Under the pieces are notes generated by a model, which was not told where the DNA came from, ran no database searches, and saw nothing but the letters and a program-made list of their open reading frames with translations. From Acidobacteriaceae bacterium (lineage in GTDB: Bacteria; Acidobacteriota; Terriglobia; Terriglobales; Acidobacteriaceae), in contig PMMJ01000116.1 of the NCBI GenBank assembly GCA_003162255.1, forward strand, positions 16,890-23,247: a DNA stretch of 6,358 nucleotides, written 5' to 3'. Every line of letters begins with the position of its first letter. Positions within the stretch are counted from its first letter, which is position 1. Shown piece by piece: positions 1 to 6,309 of the stretch. The translations under genes were made by a program, and so were the position numbers.

Positions 1-1070
1 TCTGTCTCCAGGAAACGATAGTAGATTTCATACAGAAGGTCGTTGAACACCTGCTGGGGAAACTGGTCACCGTGTGGAGTGGCGTCGGTCCCAAACAAGA
101 CTCGATCCTGGTATTTTTCGAAAAACTTTCGGGCAGTTCGTGGCTGCCTTCCCAATTCTCCGATTCGGGCCGCAATATCCACGCTCATATTGGGAAAGCG
201 ATCGAGGTTCTCGGCGACGTTTGCCAGGTTTTCGGCGAAGTTTCCGGCGTGCAGCGCGACAAACTGGGTTTTGGGATGCCTTGCAAAAATCCGGTTCCGG
301 GCGTCCAGCAGTTGGGCATTGCTGGGAGAGTCGCCGCCATAGAAAGACCAATCCGGATGGTTATTCAGCTCCTCATATCGTTCATTAAAACGATCTGTCG
401 GGGTAAAAAACGCGACCGGATCAGATACGTGAATTGCCACGGGCAGGTTCAGTTGTCCGCATACATCCCACATGGGATCAAATCTTGGGTCGTCGACTTT
501 CACGAGTTCGCCGGAGGTAATATTCTCGCGAAGATAGAGTCCTAAAGTCTTTAGAATCTTCAAACCCCGCGCGCCCTGCCGATGGGCTTGTTCGATCGCT
601 TGTGCCTGAAGCTCAGGATAGCCGGGCTCCTTGAACCGCTCATACGAGGGTTCGGTGAACGTGTAGAATCGCCGGGGAAACGTGCGATCGTACTTTCCAA
701 TGGCCTCGCTCAGACCCTTGTCGTAGCCGCCGGTGAGGTTCACCATCCCACGGATGTTCTTGCGATCCATGATCGCGAGCAGTTCCTCCGGGCCGCCCAG
801 ATAGACACGGTCAGATGCCAGTCCGACACCGCTCTTGGAATGCGCTGACCTCGTAATGTGGGTGTGAAAATCAATGACCGGAAATTTAGCACGCTCGATC
901 CTCGACTCATGCACCTGCAGCATACTCTTTGGGGAAAACTGGGAAAGATCTAATGGATGGTGCTCGGGCTTCTGCGATATATCTTTGGTCGAGGCGAGCG
1001 TGCCGCTAGGCTGCGCAGCCGCGCCGGCCATCAGGCCCATACCGTATAACCACTGCCGCCGATTGATCAT
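1..1070 (-). CDS. Amidohydrolase-2 family metal-dependent hydrolase with twin-arginine-type leader (C-terminus beyond left edge)
   Basis: The minus strand is open from the ATG at 1070 to the left edge, giving 356 residues with no stop; the gene is cut by the window end, not broken. The start is supported by AGGAG at 1080-1076, five bases upstream. Residues 1-26 look like a twin-arginine (Tat) leader: N-R-R-Q-W-L at 3-8, then a short Gly/Ala-rich stretch. This suggests export, although the hydrophobic core is weak and no clear cleavage site is visible. The rest reads as a TIM-barrel amidohydrolase. The metal-binding HxH lies at 69-71 (VIDFHTH), GLKI at 169-172, one His at 214 (VAIHVSDP), another at 274 (VALHAGN), and the terminal-strand Asp at 329 (VLFGTDATPHG). 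These are the expected ligand positions of the Amidohydro_2 family, which hydrolyses, hydrates or decarboxylates diverse small molecules. The substrate is unknown. It is transcribed divergently from the sugar operon, so a link to it is only possible. Confidence 0.9.
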   Translation of the reverse strand, partial: MINRRQWLYGMGLMAGAAAQPSGTLASTKDISQKPEHHPLDLSQFSPKSMLQVHESRIERAKFPVIDFHTHITRSAHSKSGVGLASDRVYLGGPEELLAIMDRKNIRGMVNLTGGYDKGLSEAIGKYDRTFPRRFYTFTEPSYERFKEPGYPELQAQAIEQAHRQGARGLKILKTLGLYLRENITSGELVKVDDPRFDPMWDVCGQLNLPVAIHVSDPVAFFTPTDRFNERYEELNNHPDWSFYGGDSPSNAQLLDARNRIFARHPKTQFVALHAGNFAENLANVAENLDRFPNMSVDIAARIGELGRQPRTARKFFEKYQDRVLFGTDATPHGDQFPQQVFNDLLYEIYYRFLET

Positions 1071-1265
1071 ATTTGCTCCTGCCGTTCCACCGCAGTTAGT
1101 GTCCGATTACGAATTTGTCTAGCCGAACTCCTGTTGTTGTTTCTGAGTCCTTGCGAACAGATTTCGGATACCCTGCTTTTGCGTGTTCAGCCACTGTTGT
1201 CCCGGAGAAAAGGTTTCCATCACTGAAAGCTGTCCTTTCCTCAACGGTAAACAATAACAGAACAG

Positions 1266-1294
1266 TTTAGATAGTAAAAGAAAGTTATGATAAT
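1266..1294 (+). promoter_or_regulatory. Candidate sigma70-type promoter of the sugar operon
   Basis: TTTAGA at 1266-1271 (4 of 6 to the -35 consensus) is followed by a 17-base spacer and GATAAT at 1289-1294 (5 of 6 to the -10 consensus). It lies in AT-rich DNA upstream of the first operon gene and points the right way. Transcription would start near 1301. This is a consensus match only, with no experimental support. Confidence 0.45.
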
Positions 1295-1318
1295 CTCTCT
1301 TGTTGCAGCAGCGAGTAG

Positions 1319-1342
1319 TTTCGTTTTATTCCGACGACGAAG
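1319..1342 (+). promoter_or_regulatory. Operator-like TTTCG element just downstream of the promoter
   Basis: TTTCGT at 1319-1324 is followed by the inverted partner ACGAA at 1337-1341, giving a split inverted repeat with a spacer of about 12 bases. TTTCG/CGAAA half-sites are common in operators of DeoR-family sugar repressors such as AgaR and GlpR. The same half-site occurs three times near 6213-6245, upstream of the DeoR-family gene in this window. The place, about 20 bases after the predicted transcription start, would suit repression. The half-sites are short and could be chance. Confidence 0.3.
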
Positions 1343-1407
1343 ATTCACTCGATCCGACGATTGAATACGTTAGAACAAAGAAGTCACTGTTCTGAAAGAA
1401 GAGCCTG

Positions 1408-1539
1408 ATGCGAATCGATTGGGTCACGTGGGGCGTGTTCGCTATCGGCTTGATCATGCTGCTGTACTGGTGTGTGCAGACCATCAGGGAGTTCAGAGAT
1501 CTGTTCAAGAAACGATCAAAACGGACAAATAATGACTGA
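1408..1539 (+). CDS. 43-residue single-pass membrane microprotein, coupled to the SIS gene
   Basis: The ATG at 1408 opens a 43-codon frame ending in TGA at 1537-1539. An in-frame TGA at 1393 excludes a longer form. A purine-rich GAAGAG at 1398-1403 sits four bases upstream as a plausible Shine-Dalgarno. The protein has a short N-terminus (MRID), one hydrophobic segment at about residues 5-23 rich in Trp, Ile, Leu and Met, and then a basic tail (R27, R30, K34, K35, R36, K38, R39). This predicts a single helix with the tail in the cytoplasm. The frame overlaps the SIS start by 8 nt, so the two are probably translationally coupled. This is useful because the SIS start has only a weak Shine-Dalgarno. 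I do not recognise the family. Small one-helix proteins are known as accessory subunits of some SSS-family symporters, and such a symporter is encoded later in this operon, so a helper role is a reasonable but unproven guess. Confidence 0.6.
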   Translation: MRIDWVTWGVFAIGLIMLLYWCVQTIREFRDLFKKRSKRTNND

Positions 1540-2542
1540 ATACACGTTCGATGAAATCCATTCTCAGCCCGAGGTTTGGCAGCAGATTATTGATTTGTGC
1601 GAAAAGAACGAGCACAAGAGAATTGGGGAATGGATGTGCAGCGACCGGCCAGTCCTAACCGGGTCAGGCAGTTCGTTCTATCTTTGCCTGACGGCCGCGG
1701 CTTTCTTTACTCAGTTGAGTCACCGCAGGGCTTTGGCTGTCTCTGCCTCGGAGGTGTGCACTTTCCCGAACGCGCTATTCTCAGAGAAGGAAAGGTACTC
1801 ACTTTTGGCAGTTTCGCGGAATGGGAAATCCGCCGAGACCGTAGGGGCCGCTCGTTGGTTCAACGAGTCACGTTCGGAAAAGACGGTTGCCGTCTCCACC
1901 GTCGAGACTAGCCCTCTCCTAGAGATCTGCGAACCCGGCCTGCTGTTGCTGCCCGCCGCGGAGCGCAGTCGTTACATGACACGCTCTTTTACGGCTCCCC
2001 TGCTGGCGATTCACTATCTGATCGCATCCAGGACCGGAAACAAAGACTTGATGAAGGATCTACGCAGGTTGCCCGAGATCTGCAGACAAGTATTGGATCG
2101 GTGCATCCCCATGGTGAAGTTTATTGCCGAGGAGAAGCACTTCGACGACTACGTTGGCCTGGGCCAAGGTCCATTTTATGGCTTGGCGGCCGAGTCGATG
2201 CTGAAGGTGAAAGAGATGGTACGAGCGCCCGCCGAAGCGTACCCATCCCTGGAAGTGATGCACGGTCCTAACTACTTATTGGGTAAGAGGACTCTTGTGA
2301 CTTTGCTTCATGCAGACAGCGCGAAAAACTACGAACTACCGCTGTTAAAGAGACTGCAACCATCGGGGGCCGGCAAATTCGTGATTTGCGAGAAGGCCTC
2401 GCCCGAAATCCGCGAGAATGCCGATTTTGTCTTCGAAGTGGATTCCGGGTTATCAGAGTTAGCGCAAGTTATTCTGGCGATGCCCGTGATGCAGCTTTTT
2501 GCATATTATCGCGCTCGCAAGACTGGCAACCCACTTGAGTAA
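1532..2542 (+). CDS. Two-domain SIS phosphosugar isomerase/deaminase-like protein (GlmS-C/AgaS/FrlB type), short C-tail
   Basis: This 336-residue protein has two SIS domains. It should act in the cytoplasm on a phosphorylated sugar or amino sugar, by isomerisation, deamination or deglycation. The first domain has GSGSS at 44-48, SRNGKSAET at 95-103 and the phosphosugar-loop-like E-R-S...T-R-S-F-T at 144-154. The second has the active-site helix AESMLKVKE at 220-228 and MHGP at 243-246. Aligned without gaps to the isomerase domain of E. coli GlmS (numbering from memory), K225, E228 and H244 match Lys485, Glu488 and His504. The ATG at 1532 is preferred over the in-frame ATG at 1472 because the extra 20 residues lie over the upstream microprotein gene and are not SIS-like. 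The Shine-Dalgarno is weak (GGA at 1523-1525), which fits coupling to the overlapping microprotein. The protein ends at KTGNPLE, before the usual P-R-x-L-x-K-x-V tail that carries Lys603 in GlmS; see the finding at 2525-2558. Substrate is not determinable. Confidence 0.88.
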   Translation: MTEYTFDEIHSQPEVWQQIIDLCEKNEHKRIGEWMCSDRPVLTGSGSSFYLCLTAAAFFTQLSHRRALAVSASEVCTFPNALFSEKERYSLLAVSRNGKSAETVGAARWFNESRSEKTVAVSTVETSPLLEICEPGLLLLPAAERSRYMTRSFTAPLLAIHYLIASRTGNKDLMKDLRRLPEICRQVLDRCIPMVKFIAEEKHFDDYVGLGQGPFYGLAAESMLKVKEMVRAPAEAYPSLEVMHGPNYLLGKRTLVTLLHADSAKNYELPLLKRLQPSGAGKFVICEKASPEIRENADFVFEVDSGLSELAQVILAMPVMQLFAYYRARKTGNPLE

Positions 2543-2571
2543 GTTGGTTCGCGACTGCGCAAAGGAGCGGC

Positions 2572-3531
2572 ATGGATATTGTGGTTGTCGGCGACATCAA
2601 CGTGGACCTGATCTTTGCCGGACTGCCATCGTTGCCTTCATTCAGAGAACTCAAGCATGCCAAGAGCATGAAGTTCACTCTCGGGGGTTCCTCGGCGATA
2701 TTTGCCTGCAACATCGCGCGGCTGGGAGCGTCCACCGGCTTTGTTGGCAAGGTTGGGAAAGATCACCTCGGCGATTTTCTGGTCGAAGCGCTAGTAGCCG
2801 CGGGAGTAGACACGTCGCGGATCGTCAGAGACTCCGAACTTCCCACTGGAATTTGTGTGTCGATGTCCTTCCCCAACGACTACGCGATGGTGAGCTATCC
2901 AGGAATTCGTGAGAGCTTTTCTCTCAAAGAAATTGATATCGATTACATCAAGCAGGCTCGTCATCTTCACATGTCGAGCTTTTATCTGCAACCTGGTCTC
3001 CAGCCCGGCAGCCCTGAGTTATTTCGACAAGCGAAGTATGCCGGACTTATGACTTCGCTTGATCCGGATCATGACCCAAATGAGAAATGGAACGGCGGAA
3101 TGCAACAATTGCTTCACGACGTTGACCTGTTCCTTCCCAACGAAGTGGAAGCAACGAAGATAGCCCGGACTGAGGAGCTAGAGGCTGCCGGAAAATCCCT
3201 GGCTGGTTTCGGCCATACGACGGTGATCAAGGTTGGAGCAAAGGGTGTATGTGTGTTTTGCGGCGATAAGCACATCCACGCCCCGGCGTTCGCGATCCAG
3301 CCACTAGACACGACGGGGGCGGGGGACAGCTTCAATGCCGGTTTTATCTTTCAGCATCTGCGTGGCGCGCCGCTGCCAAAGTGCATCGCGTGGGGAAACG
3401 CCTGTGGCGCCCTTTCCACCCGAGCACTGGGCGGAACGGAAGCATTCCCAACCGCTTCTGAAGTAGAAACATTCCTTGCCGAGCGAAGGCATGAGAGTGT
3501 CGCGATGGGAGGCGAGCCGCCTGGCATATGA
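2572..3531 (+). CDS. PfkB/ribokinase-family carbohydrate kinase
   Basis: This 319-residue protein is the normal length for the PfkB family, which phosphorylates sugars and nucleosides with ATP in the cytoplasm. It opens with MDIVVVGDINVDL, the typical first strand with substrate-binding Asp residues (D8, D12). PfkB signature 1 is visible as GGSSAIFACNIARLG at 38-52. PNEVE at 189-193 is the family N-x-x-E motif involved in Mg/phosphate binding. Signature 2 is DTTGAGDSFNAGF from 246, with the anion-hole GAG at 249-251 and the catalytic base D252. All key residues are present. AAGGAG at 2562-2567, four bases before the ATG, fixes the start. It follows the SIS gene by 29 nt and overlaps the symporter by 4 nt. 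A kinase is expected here because an SSS symporter delivers unphosphorylated substrate. A kinase paired with a SIS enzyme occurs in frl-type Amadori-product pathways (FrlD with FrlB), but the specificity cannot be read from the sequence. Confidence 0.93.
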   Translation: MDIVVVGDINVDLIFAGLPSLPSFRELKHAKSMKFTLGGSSAIFACNIARLGASTGFVGKVGKDHLGDFLVEALVAAGVDTSRIVRDSELPTGICVSMSFPNDYAMVSYPGIRESFSLKEIDIDYIKQARHLHMSSFYLQPGLQPGSPELFRQAKYAGLMTSLDPDHDPNEKWNGGMQQLLHDVDLFLPNEVEATKIARTEELEAAGKSLAGFGHTTVIKVGAKGVCVFCGDKHIHAPAFAIQPLDTTGAGDSFNAGFIFQHLRGAPLPKCIAWGNACGALSTRALGGTEAFPTASEVETFLAERRHESVAMGGEPPGI

Positions 3532-5156
3532 AGATCATCGACTACGCTACCGTAGCTACTTTCCTGATTGGCATCTTCTGGCTCGGGTCACGGTTCTACA
3601 CGTGGATTGGCGCTCCCGATGATTTCTACTTGGCCGGTCGACAACTAACTCCGTTCATCCTCGCGGCGAGCATGACAACGGCGAATATCAGTCTGTTCAG
3701 CCTGATCGGAGTGAGCGGAACGGCGTATCAGAGCGGTATCTCAATCATCTGGATGACATGGACCGGCAACATGGCCCTCGTCTTCAGTGGCCTATACGTG
3801 ATTCCGGTACTGCGACGCTTGCGTATCCGGACCGTGCCCGAGTTTCTGGAAAGGCGTTTTGGAGCGAGCGTTCGCAGCCTGGTCGGCGTGCTCTGGATTT
3901 TTCGACTGACCTTCTGGCTTAGCGTCGTACTGTATGCCGGAGTCATCGCTGCGCAACAGCTTACAGGTCTACATTCCTTTGTATTCTGGATTCTGGTCTT
4001 CTCCATCATCGCGATCGCGTACACAACGGCAGGCGGGATGTGGTCGATTGTTCTGACCAATAATCTAGGCTTCCTGCTGGTGATGGTAAGCGTTCTCACC
4101 ATCCTCCCCATCGCGATGAGGGCCGTTGGATGGTGGCCCGGGCTTGCGGCCCACCTACCTCCGGAGCATCTCGAATTTGTACGGCAATCCGGAAAATACA
4201 ATTGGAAGTTCATTCTCGCCATTCTGCTTCTGGGGTTACAGTGGGCATCGTTAGATCAAGGCCTTCTGCAATCGGCGTTCTCGGCTCGAGATCCGCGGGT
4301 GGTTTCCAAAGGAATGGTCATGTCGGCGGTGATGATCACTCCCTTTGCTTTTTTGTGGATCACACCGGGTCTTGCCGCAAGGGTTCTCTATCCCGGACTT
4401 GCAAAAGGCGAATTGGCGGTGCCGACGCTTATCGTGCATCTACTTCCTTCAGGCGCACTGGGCTTGGTGATTTGCGGGTTCATAGCTTCGGGACTCTCGA
4501 CCCTCGGTTCAAATCTGGGGGCGGTGGCGACCCTGATGACGAACGACATTTACGGTCGTTTTGTAAAGAGAGATGCGTCACCGAAACAATTACTAGTTGC
4601 GGCGAGAGCAGCGACTCTCATGGCCGGATTTTTCATGGTTTCGATTACTTGGCTTATTCCGCACCTCGGGGGCGCGGTCGAGGCATACCTCACCATCATC
4701 AGCATTTTGGATATGCCGCTCTTTGTCATCGCGATCGTGTATGGATTACTTTGGAAAAGAGCCAACTGGCAGGGCGCGATGGCCGGGTATGCTGCAGGAG
4801 CGATGGTTGGAGCCATCCTGCGGTTTGGGTTGCATTTCGACGTTGCTCCCGTAACACTGATGAGCGGCGGTGTAGCCTTGCTCGTTTGTCCTATCGTCAG
4901 TCTTATGACGGCGTCTGCTGAAATGCATCCGACAGATTCCTTGTCTCTGAGCGCTCAATTCGATGACACTGTAGAAACTACCGTTAGCAACAAAACGATG
5001 GCGATGATTGGGACTTGGATCCTGGGGATCGGGTTCCTGGTCTTCTTGGGAGGAATCCTAATGGGAAGCCAGGCAGCGGCCAACGCGTCCGGTGTCGCGA
5101 TCGGCGGCATGCTGATATATCTTGCTGGAGGGTCGTTGCGCGCGAAAGCCGCGTAG
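3528..5156 (+). CDS. Sodium:solute symporter (SSS family)
   Basis: This 542-residue polytopic membrane protein has about 13-14 hydrophobic segments and is of normal SSS length. Family hallmarks are FYLAGR at 33-38 followed by TTANIS at 50-55, an AYTTAGGMWSIVLT segment ending at T177, and a GLSTLGSN segment from 322 leading to TNDIYGRF. S324-T325 correspond to the Na2-site Ser/Thr pair of PutP and vSGLT, so sodium coupling is likely. One oddity is that the usual T-D-x-x-Q after the AYTxxGG motif is T-N-N-L-G (177-181), so the conserved Asp is Asn. Translation is probably coupled to the kinase through the ATGA overlap at 3528-3531; GGGAGG at 3507-3512 is too far upstream to be an ideal Shine-Dalgarno. 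The operon context points to a sugar, amino sugar or glycosylated amine, whereas other family members carry proline, pantothenate or carboxylates. A basic/alanine C-terminus ends 21 bp before the convergent regulator. Confidence 0.93.
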   Translation: MKIIDYATVATFLIGIFWLGSRFYTWIGAPDDFYLAGRQLTPFILAASMTTANISLFSLIGVSGTAYQSGISIIWMTWTGNMALVFSGLYVIPVLRRLRIRTVPEFLERRFGASVRSLVGVLWIFRLTFWLSVVLYAGVIAAQQLTGLHSFVFWILVFSIIAIAYTTAGGMWSIVLTNNLGFLLVMVSVLTILPIAMRAVGWWPGLAAHLPPEHLEFVRQSGKYNWKFILAILLLGLQWASLDQGLLQSAFSARDPRVVSKGMVMSAVMITPFAFLWITPGLAARVLYPGLAKGELAVPTLIVHLLPSGALGLVICGFIASGLSTLGSNLGAVATLMTNDIYGRFVKRDASPKQLLVAARAATLMAGFFMVSITWLIPHLGGAVEAYLTIISILDMPLFVIAIVYGLLWKRANWQGAMAGYAAGAMVGAILRFGLHFDVAPVTLMSGGVALLVCPIVSLMTASAEMHPTDSLSLSAQFDDTVETTVSNKTMAMIGTWILGIGFLVFLGGILMGSQAAANASGVAIGGMLIYLAGGSLRAKAA

Positions 5157-5177
5157 AGAGCGAGGATAAGAAGGTCC

Positions 5178-5942
5178 TCAAACCAACTGTACCGTTATAC
5201 CTTGAGCCTCAATTTCATCAATCAACCGTGGATCAACGCCGCGATCCGTAATTAGCCGGTGGATCGCGTTCGTCTTGGCAATCACTGATAATCCCCGTCG
5301 ACCAATCTTCGAAGAATCGGCCACAATCGTAACTTCACGCGCAATCTGAATCATCAGGGCATCGACCTGCGACCCGAGCATATCGGTGGTGCACAGGCCA
5401 TAGGACGGATCCAAGCCATCGACACCAAGAAACGCCTGATCGGCGCTCATCTCGCGCAAGGTGCGCTCAGCGTAAGGACCAATCATGGAATAGGAATTCG
5501 GGCGGAGAATCCCTCCAGGCAGCACAATGGTAACTTGGGTCAAGCCTGCTAACTCGGTGGCAATTTGCAGTGAATTGGTGATGACGGTTAGAGGATGCAG
5601 TTTCAAAGCGCGAATGCGACGGGCTATTTCCAGGGTCGTGGTGCCCGAGTCCAGCAGGATTGTCTGGGTCGGTTGTATCAGTTCAACCGCGGCTTTCGCG
5701 ATTCTTTGCTTTTCCGGTTGGTGAAGGTGCTCTCGAACTGAGAGTGGATATTCGGGAGCAGGATCCACTTGCTTCAGGGCACCTCCGCGGGATCGGGTCA
5801 GAAGACCAGAATCGGCCAATCCGTCCAGGTCCGCGCGCACAGTCACTGCGGTGACGCGCAAGTTTTCTACCAGTTCCTCCACGGTGAGCCGGCCCTGGAG
5901 TTTCAAAAGCTCCAGGATGCGTTGTTTCCGTTCATCCGCCAT
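5178..5942 (-). CDS. DeoR/GlpR-family transcriptional regulator
   Basis: With the start at 5942 this is a 254-residue protein, the usual length for DeoR-family sugar repressors. Residues 1-56 form the winged helix-turn-helix: RKQRILELLKLQG, then VEELVENLRVTAVTVRADL as the recognition region, then G-L-L-T-R-S-R-G-G-A. The C-terminal ligand domain, related to ribose-5-phosphate isomerase, shows LLDSGTTTLEIARR at about 96-109, TNS at 122-124, PGGILRP at 142-148, FLGVDGLD at 171-178 and ADSSKIG at 208-214. These are the expected phosphosugar-sensing motifs. The frame is open 50 codons further upstream to 6092, but those residues are basic and unlike the family. MADERKQRIL is the natural N-terminus, although its Shine-Dalgarno is poor (AAAGG 13 bases upstream). 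A GTG at 5981 is a weaker alternative. It converges on the symporter and is the likely regulator of the operon, probably relieved by a phosphosugar intermediate. Confidence 0.93.
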   Translation of the reverse strand: MADERKQRILELLKLQGRLTVEELVENLRVTAVTVRADLDGLADSGLLTRSRGGALKQVDPAPEYPLSVREHLHQPEKQRIAKAAVELIQPTQTILLDSGTTTLEIARRIRALKLHPLTVITNSLQIATELAGLTQVTIVLPGGILRPNSYSMIGPYAERTLREMSADQAFLGVDGLDPSYGLCTTDMLGSQVDALMIQIAREVTIVADSSKIGRRGLSVIAKTNAIHRLITDRGVDPRLIDEIEAQGITVQLV

Positions 5943-6212
5943 CAGGCGGCGTCGGCCTTTCTTTTGTTTTTCCCGTTCCACTCTGCGATAGGCTCCCCGA
6001 AATCTCACCAATAGCGCGAATTCAGCACGACTCCTGCAAAGAACATGCGCTCGCTGTCTGGCGGAAACGGAGACCAAAACCACCAGCATCACATCACGCA
6101 GGTGTTAGTGTAGCGCCCGCACGCCCTGGTTGTCTGTCTTCTTGTGCTTATCTTCTGTTTTCAATGTGTGCAATGCAGGCAACAAGTAGACGATGAAGCG
6201 CTCGCTACAGAT

Positions 6213-6230
6213 TTACGAAATCTTTCGTAA
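6213..6230. promoter_or_regulatory. Perfect 18-bp palindrome, candidate DeoR-family operator
   Basis: TTACGAAA at 6213-6220 is followed by TC and then the exact reverse complement TTTCGTAA at 6223-6230. One outer pair (6211/6232) also matches after a single mismatch. The site is in an AT-rich island about 270 bases upstream of the DeoR-family start. Another TTTCG lies at 6241-6245. Perfect 8-bp arms with a 2-base spacer are typical of a dimeric repressor site, and the CGAAA/TTTCG core is of the kind used by DeoR-family proteins. It may serve the regulator's own gene or a gene to the right. Confidence 0.5.
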
Positions 6231-6260
6231 TTGTTTGTTATTTCGAATCTAATGTATCAT
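6231..6260 (+). promoter_or_regulatory. Possible rightward promoter abutting the palindrome
   Basis: TTGTTT at 6231-6236 (3 of 6 to the -35 consensus) and TATCAT at 6255-6260 (5 of 6 to the -10) are separated by 18 bases in an AT-rich stretch. It would drive a gene beyond the right edge. The -35 starts one base after the palindrome, so a repressor bound there could block it. The -35 match is weak and this is tentative. Confidence 0.25.
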
Positions 6261-6292
6261 CTGCGGTATCGAGCGCTAGTACGACGGGAGAC

Positions 6293-6309
6293 CCCCGGCT
6301 CCGCCGGGG
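6293..6309. repeat. GC-rich stem-loop with 7-bp perfect stem
   Basis: CCCCGGC at 6293-6299 and GCCGGGG at 6303-6309 form a perfect stem around a TCC loop. No T-run follows on either strand, so it is not a typical intrinsic terminator. It may be part of an RNA leader for a gene to the right, or one end of a dispersed intergenic repeat that continues past the edge. Neither can be decided here. Confidence 0.45.

Larger units (their letters stand above)
1071..1407. other. Divergent intergenic region with promoter and leader of the sugar operon
   Basis: These 337 bases separate the amidohydrolase start from the first operon gene. No coding frame with a convincing start, Shine-Dalgarno or recognisable protein is present. 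The right part, from about 1241, is AT-rich compared with the coding DNA around it and carries the best promoter match (1266-1294) and an operator-like element (1319-1342). The left part must hold the amidohydrolase promoter and its Shine-Dalgarno (1076-1080), but I could not find a convincing minus-strand -35/-10 pair. The distance from the putative transcription start near 1301 to the first ATG at 1408 leaves a leader of about 100 nt. I see no recognisable riboswitch in it. Confidence 0.7.

Noticed and set aside
72..545. A 157-codon plus-strand frame and overlapping frames in 43-388 and 582-1122.
   Set aside because: They lie antisense to the continuous amidohydrolase frame, which has all expected metal-ligand motifs; the plus-strand translations show no recognisable family.
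1107..1113. TTACGAA near the amidohydrolase start, matching one arm of the palindrome at 6213.
   Set aside because: A single 7-base match is expected about once by chance in a window this size, and no inverted partner is present.
1326..1508. A 60-codon minus-strand frame between the divergent genes.
   Set aside because: It overlaps the microprotein antisense, and its protein resembles no family I know.
1472..1531. A 20-residue upstream extension of the SIS protein to the ATG at 1472.
   Set aside because: It falls inside the microprotein gene, is not SIS-like, and would make an N-terminus longer than the domain needs; 1532 is the better start.
2499..2912. A 137-codon plus-strand frame across the SIS/kinase junction.
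   Set aside because: Most of it is a shadow of the kinase gene. Only its HLSKLVRD segment is of interest, and that is reported as a possible relic of the SIS tail.
4130..4921. A 263-codon plus-strand frame inside the symporter gene, and the 164-codon minus frame at 3728-4222.
   Set aside because: Both overlap a well-supported membrane transporter and give Ser/Arg/Gly-rich translations without any recognisable domain.
5162..5179. A GAGGA/TCCTC inverted repeat between the convergent symporter and regulator genes as a terminator.
   Set aside because: The stem is only five base pairs, has an 8-base loop and no T-run on either side, so it is too weak to call.
5943..6092. A 50-residue N-terminal extension of the DeoR-family regulator.
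   Set aside because: The DeoR helix-turn-helix normally begins a few residues from the N-terminus, and the extension is basic and without similarity to the family.
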